Positions 61,393-64,000 of a stretch of DNA of 64,000 nucleotides are shown here, one piece after another. Within the stretch, counting starts at the first letter, position 1; every line of letters starts with the position of its first letter. Origin of the DNA: Streptomyces sp. CMB-StM0423 (GTDB taxonomy: Bacteria > Actinomycetota > Actinomycetes > Streptomycetales > Streptomycetaceae). Below the pieces are notes generated by a model. It was given only the letters and a program-made list of their open reading frames with translations, had not been told where the DNA came from and ran no database searches. The stretch covers positions 4,248,501-4,312,500 of the forward strand of contig NZ_CP025407.1 in NCBI RefSeq assembly GCF_002847285.1, read 5' to 3'. A program made the position numbers and the translations under genes.

Positions 61393-62967
61393 TCAGGCCC
61401 GCAGGCGCGCCATCCACGCCTCGACCTCGTCCGCCTGCCGCGGCAGCCCGTCCGACAGGTTCCGGCAGCCGTCCTCCGTCACCAGGATGTCGTCCTCGAT
61501 CCGCACGCCGATGCCCCGGTACTCCTCCGGCACCGTCAGGTCGTCCGCCTGGAAGTACAGCCCCGGCTCCACCGTCAGGCACATCCCCGCCCGCAGCGTG
61601 CCGCCCACGTACTCCTCCGTGCGGGCCGCGGCGCAGTCGTGGACGTCGATGCCGAGCATGTGCCCCGTGCCGTGCAGCGTCCAGCGCCGCTGGAGCCCCA
61701 GCTCCAGCACCTTGTCCACGTCCTCGACCTGGAGCAGCCCCCACTCGATGAGCTTCGCCGCCAGCACCCGCTGCGACGCGTCGTGGAAGTCGCGGTACGC
61801 CGCGCCCGGCCGGACGGCGGCGATGCCCGCCTCCTGCGCCTCGTACACGGCCTCGTAGATCCGCCGCTGCAGCGGCGTGTACGTGCCGTCGATGGGGAGG
61901 GTGCGGGTGACGTCGGCGGTGTAGAGGTTGCGGGTCTCCACCCCGGCGTCGAGCAGGAGCAGCTCGTCGGAGCGGACGGCGCCGTCGTTGCGTACCCAGT
62001 GCAGCGTCGTGGCGTTCGGGCCGGAGGCGCAGATGGAGCTGTAGCCGACGTCGTTGCCCTCGACGCGCGCGCGGAGGAAGAACGTGCCCTCGATGTACCG
62101 CTCGCTGGTGGCCTCGGCCCGGTCGAGGATCTTCACGACGTCCTCGAAGCCGCGCGCGGTCGACTCGCAGGCGTACTCCAGCTCCGCGATCTCGAACTCG
62201 TCCTTGACGAGCCGCATCTCGGAGAGGAAGACGCGGAACTCCTCGTCCCGCTCGCCGGTGACCTTGTCGTCGAGCGCCTTGTCGACGGCGGCGTCGTAGC
62301 CGCGCAGCAGCCGTACGGGGCCGGTGGCCTCCGCCAGGTGCTCGGTCAGCTTGCGGACGTCCTTGACGGGGAGGCCGAGCAGCTTCGCGTTCTCGGTGAG
62401 GCTGTTGCGCCGGCCGACCCACAGTTCGCCCTGGCCGGAGAGCCAGAACTCGCCGTTGGTGCGGTCGGAGCGCGGCAGCAGGTACGCGGTCGCCTCGTGT
62501 CCCGGAGTGCCGTCGCGGGTGGTGACGGGTTCCAGGACGAGCACGCCGTCCTCGGTCTGGTCGCCGGTGAGGTAGGCGTAGTCGGAGGAGGGCCGGAAGG
62601 GGTATTCGGTGTCGTTGGCCCGGACCTTGAGGTTGCCGGCGGGGATGACGAGGCGTTCGCCGGGGAAGCGCGCGGAGAGCGCGGCGCGGCGTTCCGCGGC
62701 GTACGGGGCCTGGGGGAGGGGCTGGAGGCCGTGGCGTTCGGTGTCGGCCCAGCCGGACTTCATGTTCTCGGCGAGTTCGTCGGAGAGGGCCCCGTAGAGG
62801 CCGTTCTTGCGCTGCTTGACGGGCTTCTCCTCGGTGTCCTCCGCCTCGGTGCCTTCCGCGCCCTCGGCGCCTCCCGCGGTCGCTCCGGGCGCGGTCTCCG
62901 CGGTCTCCGCGGGTACCGCGGTCTCCGCGGTCTCGGGCGTCCGGGTCTGCGGCTGCTCCTGGGTCAC
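61393..62967 (-). CDS. pepP: Xaa-Pro aminopeptidase (aminopeptidase P, M24B)
   Basis: 524 residues from GTG 62967, with GAGGAGGAA 6 bases upstream. The first 50 residues are an acidic Ala/Glu/Thr tail. The pita-bread core has the full metal set: LLLLDAGVETRNLYTADVTR (two Asp), LHGTGHMLGIDVHD (His), LTVEPGLYF (Glu) and GIGVRIEDDILVT (Glu). The N-terminal creatinase-like domain (AYLTGDQTEDGVLVLEPVTT) is intact. It removes N-terminal residues before proline in the cytoplasm. The family member in the same location of Streptomyces chromosomes is a known aminopeptidase P. Confidence 0.95.
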   Translation of the reverse strand: MTQEQPQTRTPETAETAVPAETAETAPGATAGGAEGAEGTEAEDTEEKPVKQRKNGLYGALSDELAENMKSGWADTERHGLQPLPQAPYAAERRAALSARFPGERLVIPAGNLKVRANDTEYPFRPSSDYAYLTGDQTEDGVLVLEPVTTRDGTPGHEATAYLLPRSDRTNGEFWLSGQGELWVGRRNSLTENAKLLGLPVKDVRKLTEHLAEATGPVRLLRGYDAAVDKALDDKVTGERDEEFRVFLSEMRLVKDEFEIAELEYACESTARGFEDVVKILDRAEATSERYIEGTFFLRARVEGNDVGYSSICASGPNATTLHWVRNDGAVRSDELLLLDAGVETRNLYTADVTRTLPIDGTYTPLQRRIYEAVYEAQEAGIAAVRPGAAYRDFHDASQRVLAAKLIEWGLLQVEDVDKVLELGLQRRWTLHGTGHMLGIDVHDCAAARTEEYVGGTLRAGMCLTVEPGLYFQADDLTVPEEYRGIGVRIEDDILVTEDGCRNLSDGLPRQADEVEAWMARLRA

Positions 62968-63084
62968 GGCTTCCTCCTCTGCGATGCGTCGGCCGCTCCC
63001 AGCGTACGGCCGGGGGCGCGCCGCGAAGACCCCGCGAGCAGTGACGTCTCGAACGACGCGGCCCGCCGGCCGGCCGATGGGCGG

Positions 63085-64000
63085 TCAGCCGGTGAGCTGT
63101 ACGGCGAGCAGGACGACGTCCTCCGGGTGGTCGGCCCCGTCGTGGGGGCCGGGGGGCAGCAGCCGGGCGAGGACGTGGTCGGTGAGCGCTTCGGGGTCGT
63201 CGCGTACGGGCGCGGGGGCGGTGGCGGCGGCGTGGTGGAGGCGGGTCATGGCCTGGTCGGTGGGCCGGCCGGTGCGGTGGAGGAGGCCGTCGGTGTAGAG
63301 AAGGACGGTTTCTCCTGGCGCCGGGTCGATGGTGACGCTGGGCGCTTCCCAGCAGGTGAGCATGCCCAGCGGCGCGGACAGGGTGGTCTCGGCGTACTCG
63401 GTGCGCCAGGGGCCCGTGACGAGCGGCGGGCAGTGTCCGGCGCCGGCGACGACGATGCTGCGGCGGCCGGGCGGCGCGTAGGCGAAGAGGGCGGTGGCGC
63501 GGCGGCCGGGTTCGGTGAGCCGCATGAGGAGTTCGAGGTCGGAGAGGACGGCGACGGGGTCTTCGCCTTCCATGACGGCGTACGCGCGCAGCCCGGCCCG
63601 CAACTGGCCCATGGCGGCGACGGCGGCGGGTCCGCCGCCGCCCGCGGAGCCGACGGCGAGGCCGAGGGCGCCGTCGGGGAGGGGGAGGACGTCGTAGAAG
63701 TCGCCGCCGCCGAGGGGTCCGGTGCGGTGCCGGACGGCGACGCGGGCGCCGGGGACGCGGGGGAGCCGGGCGGGGAGCAGGGCGGCGCGGACGCCGTCGG
63801 CGGCGGTGCGGGCGCGGGCGAGGTCGAGGAGCCGGGCGAGGTGGTCGCCGGCGCGGCGGGCGTAGAGGCCGGCGATGCGGCGCTGCCGGTCGGTGGGGCG
63901 GGCGGGCCCGTCGTAGAGCCACTCGACGGCGCCGAGGAGGGCGGCGGGCGCGGCGGGCACGGGGGGCACGGGGGCGGGGTGGGCGCCGGTGCGGTAGGGG
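63085..64000 (-). CDS. PP2C/SpoIIE-type phosphatase, start beyond window edge
   Basis: The frame is open to the right edge (305 codons visible, no stop), so the N-terminus is missing. The SpoIIE fold is seen: LPARLPRVPGARVAVRHRTG, GGGDFYDVLPLPDG (metal Asp present), ATALFAYAPPGRRSIVVAGA GHCPP in parts, LYTDGLLHR and PEDVVLLAVQL. The second metal motif, normally G-D-V-x-G-H/K-G, reads GSAGGGG here, so one metal-binding Asp is a Ser and the His a Gly. These enzymes dephosphorylate anti-anti-sigma factors; a sensor domain usually precedes. Activity is uncertain. Confidence 0.85.
   Translation of the reverse strand, partial: PYRTGAHPAPVPPVPAAPAALLGAVEWLYDGPARPTDRQRRIAGLYARRAGDHLARLLDLARARTAADGVRAALLPARLPRVPGARVAVRHRTGPLGGGDFYDVLPLPDGALGLAVGSAGGGGPAAVAAMGQLRAGLRAYAVMEGEDPVAVLSDLELLMRLTEPGRRATALFAYAPPGRRSIVVAGAGHCPPLVTGPWRTEYAETTLSAPLGMLTCWEAPSVTIDPAPGETVLLYTDGLLHRTGRPTDQAMTRLHHAAATAPAPVRDDPEALTDHVLARLLPPGPHDGADHPEDVVLLAVQLTG

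Overview
The window is GC-rich chromosomal DNA (clearly above 70% G+C by eye, strong G/C at third codon positions, frequent GTG and some TTG starts, GGAGG-type ribosome binding sites, many twin-arginine and lipoprotein signals). Gene content and order fit a Streptomyces or close actinomycete chromosome. From memory, the thiC ... serS-pheA-copper operon-pepP order resembles the central, oriC-proximal part of Streptomyces genomes. No phage, integrase, intact insertion sequence, CRISPR array, tRNA, rRNA or biosynthetic cluster was seen.

Layout. 1-9.7 kb: a truncated YibE/F-like membrane protein, thiC with its TPP riboswitch and a perfect terminator, a lower-GC gene remnant, a DUF4240 protein, a GNAT enzyme, a nucleotidyltransferase-fold protein, a secreted protein and a TerD-vWA fusion. 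9.9-20.4 kb: a run of divergent regulator/target pairs (HxlR with an alpha/beta hydrolase, MarR with a cupin protein, MarR with an MFS exporter, LysR with a DMT transporter), most with visible palindromes or spaced repeats in the shared intergenic space. 21.9-27.6 kb: a NarL-type two-component system divergent from a three-gene ABC exporter; one permease carries a large extracytoplasmic beta-sandwich-like insert. 27.9-34.8 kb: a proline-iminopeptidase-like hydrolase, a MocR regulator with a glycine-rich minisatellite, LysR/LysE/B3-B4, a TauE-like permease and a HAD phosphatase. 34.9-37.6 kb: serS and pheA, separated by about 520 bp holding a cluster of DnaA-box-like 9-mers.

37.8-44.5 kb is the most coherent functional block: a leftward operon ycnI-sco-PCuAC-copCD-dyp peroxidase, with 4-bp GTGA stop/start overlaps at two junctions, matching the extracytoplasmic copper-trafficking locus known from Streptomyces lividans. 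A histidine-rich membrane protein lies just upstream on the same strand. 44.7-57.8 kb: an anti-sigma-type ATPase, two unrecognised membrane or lipoproteins, a secreted LppX-like protein, a P1 peptidase, glutamate decarboxylase, a Tat-exported amidohydrolase divergent from a MarR regulator, an ABC-2-like membrane protein, a ChaA-type antiporter, and an AraC-NmrA-DUF1772 module. 58.1-61.2 kb: an Asp-rich PepSY protein divergent from an OmpR-family two-component system whose sensor domain is itself extremely Asp-rich, with four helically phased direct repeats between them. The window closes with aminopeptidase P and a truncated PP2C/SpoIIE phosphatase whose metal motif looks degenerate.

Two themes cut across the window. 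First, conserved proteins repeatedly carry in-frame low-complexity expansions (MocR, NarL-type kinase, DMT transporter, P1 peptidase, TerD-vWA, YibE/F). Second, short tandem repeats, several built around GTAC, sit at gene ends and in intergenic gaps. All coordinates and starts were worked out by reading; no database search was run.
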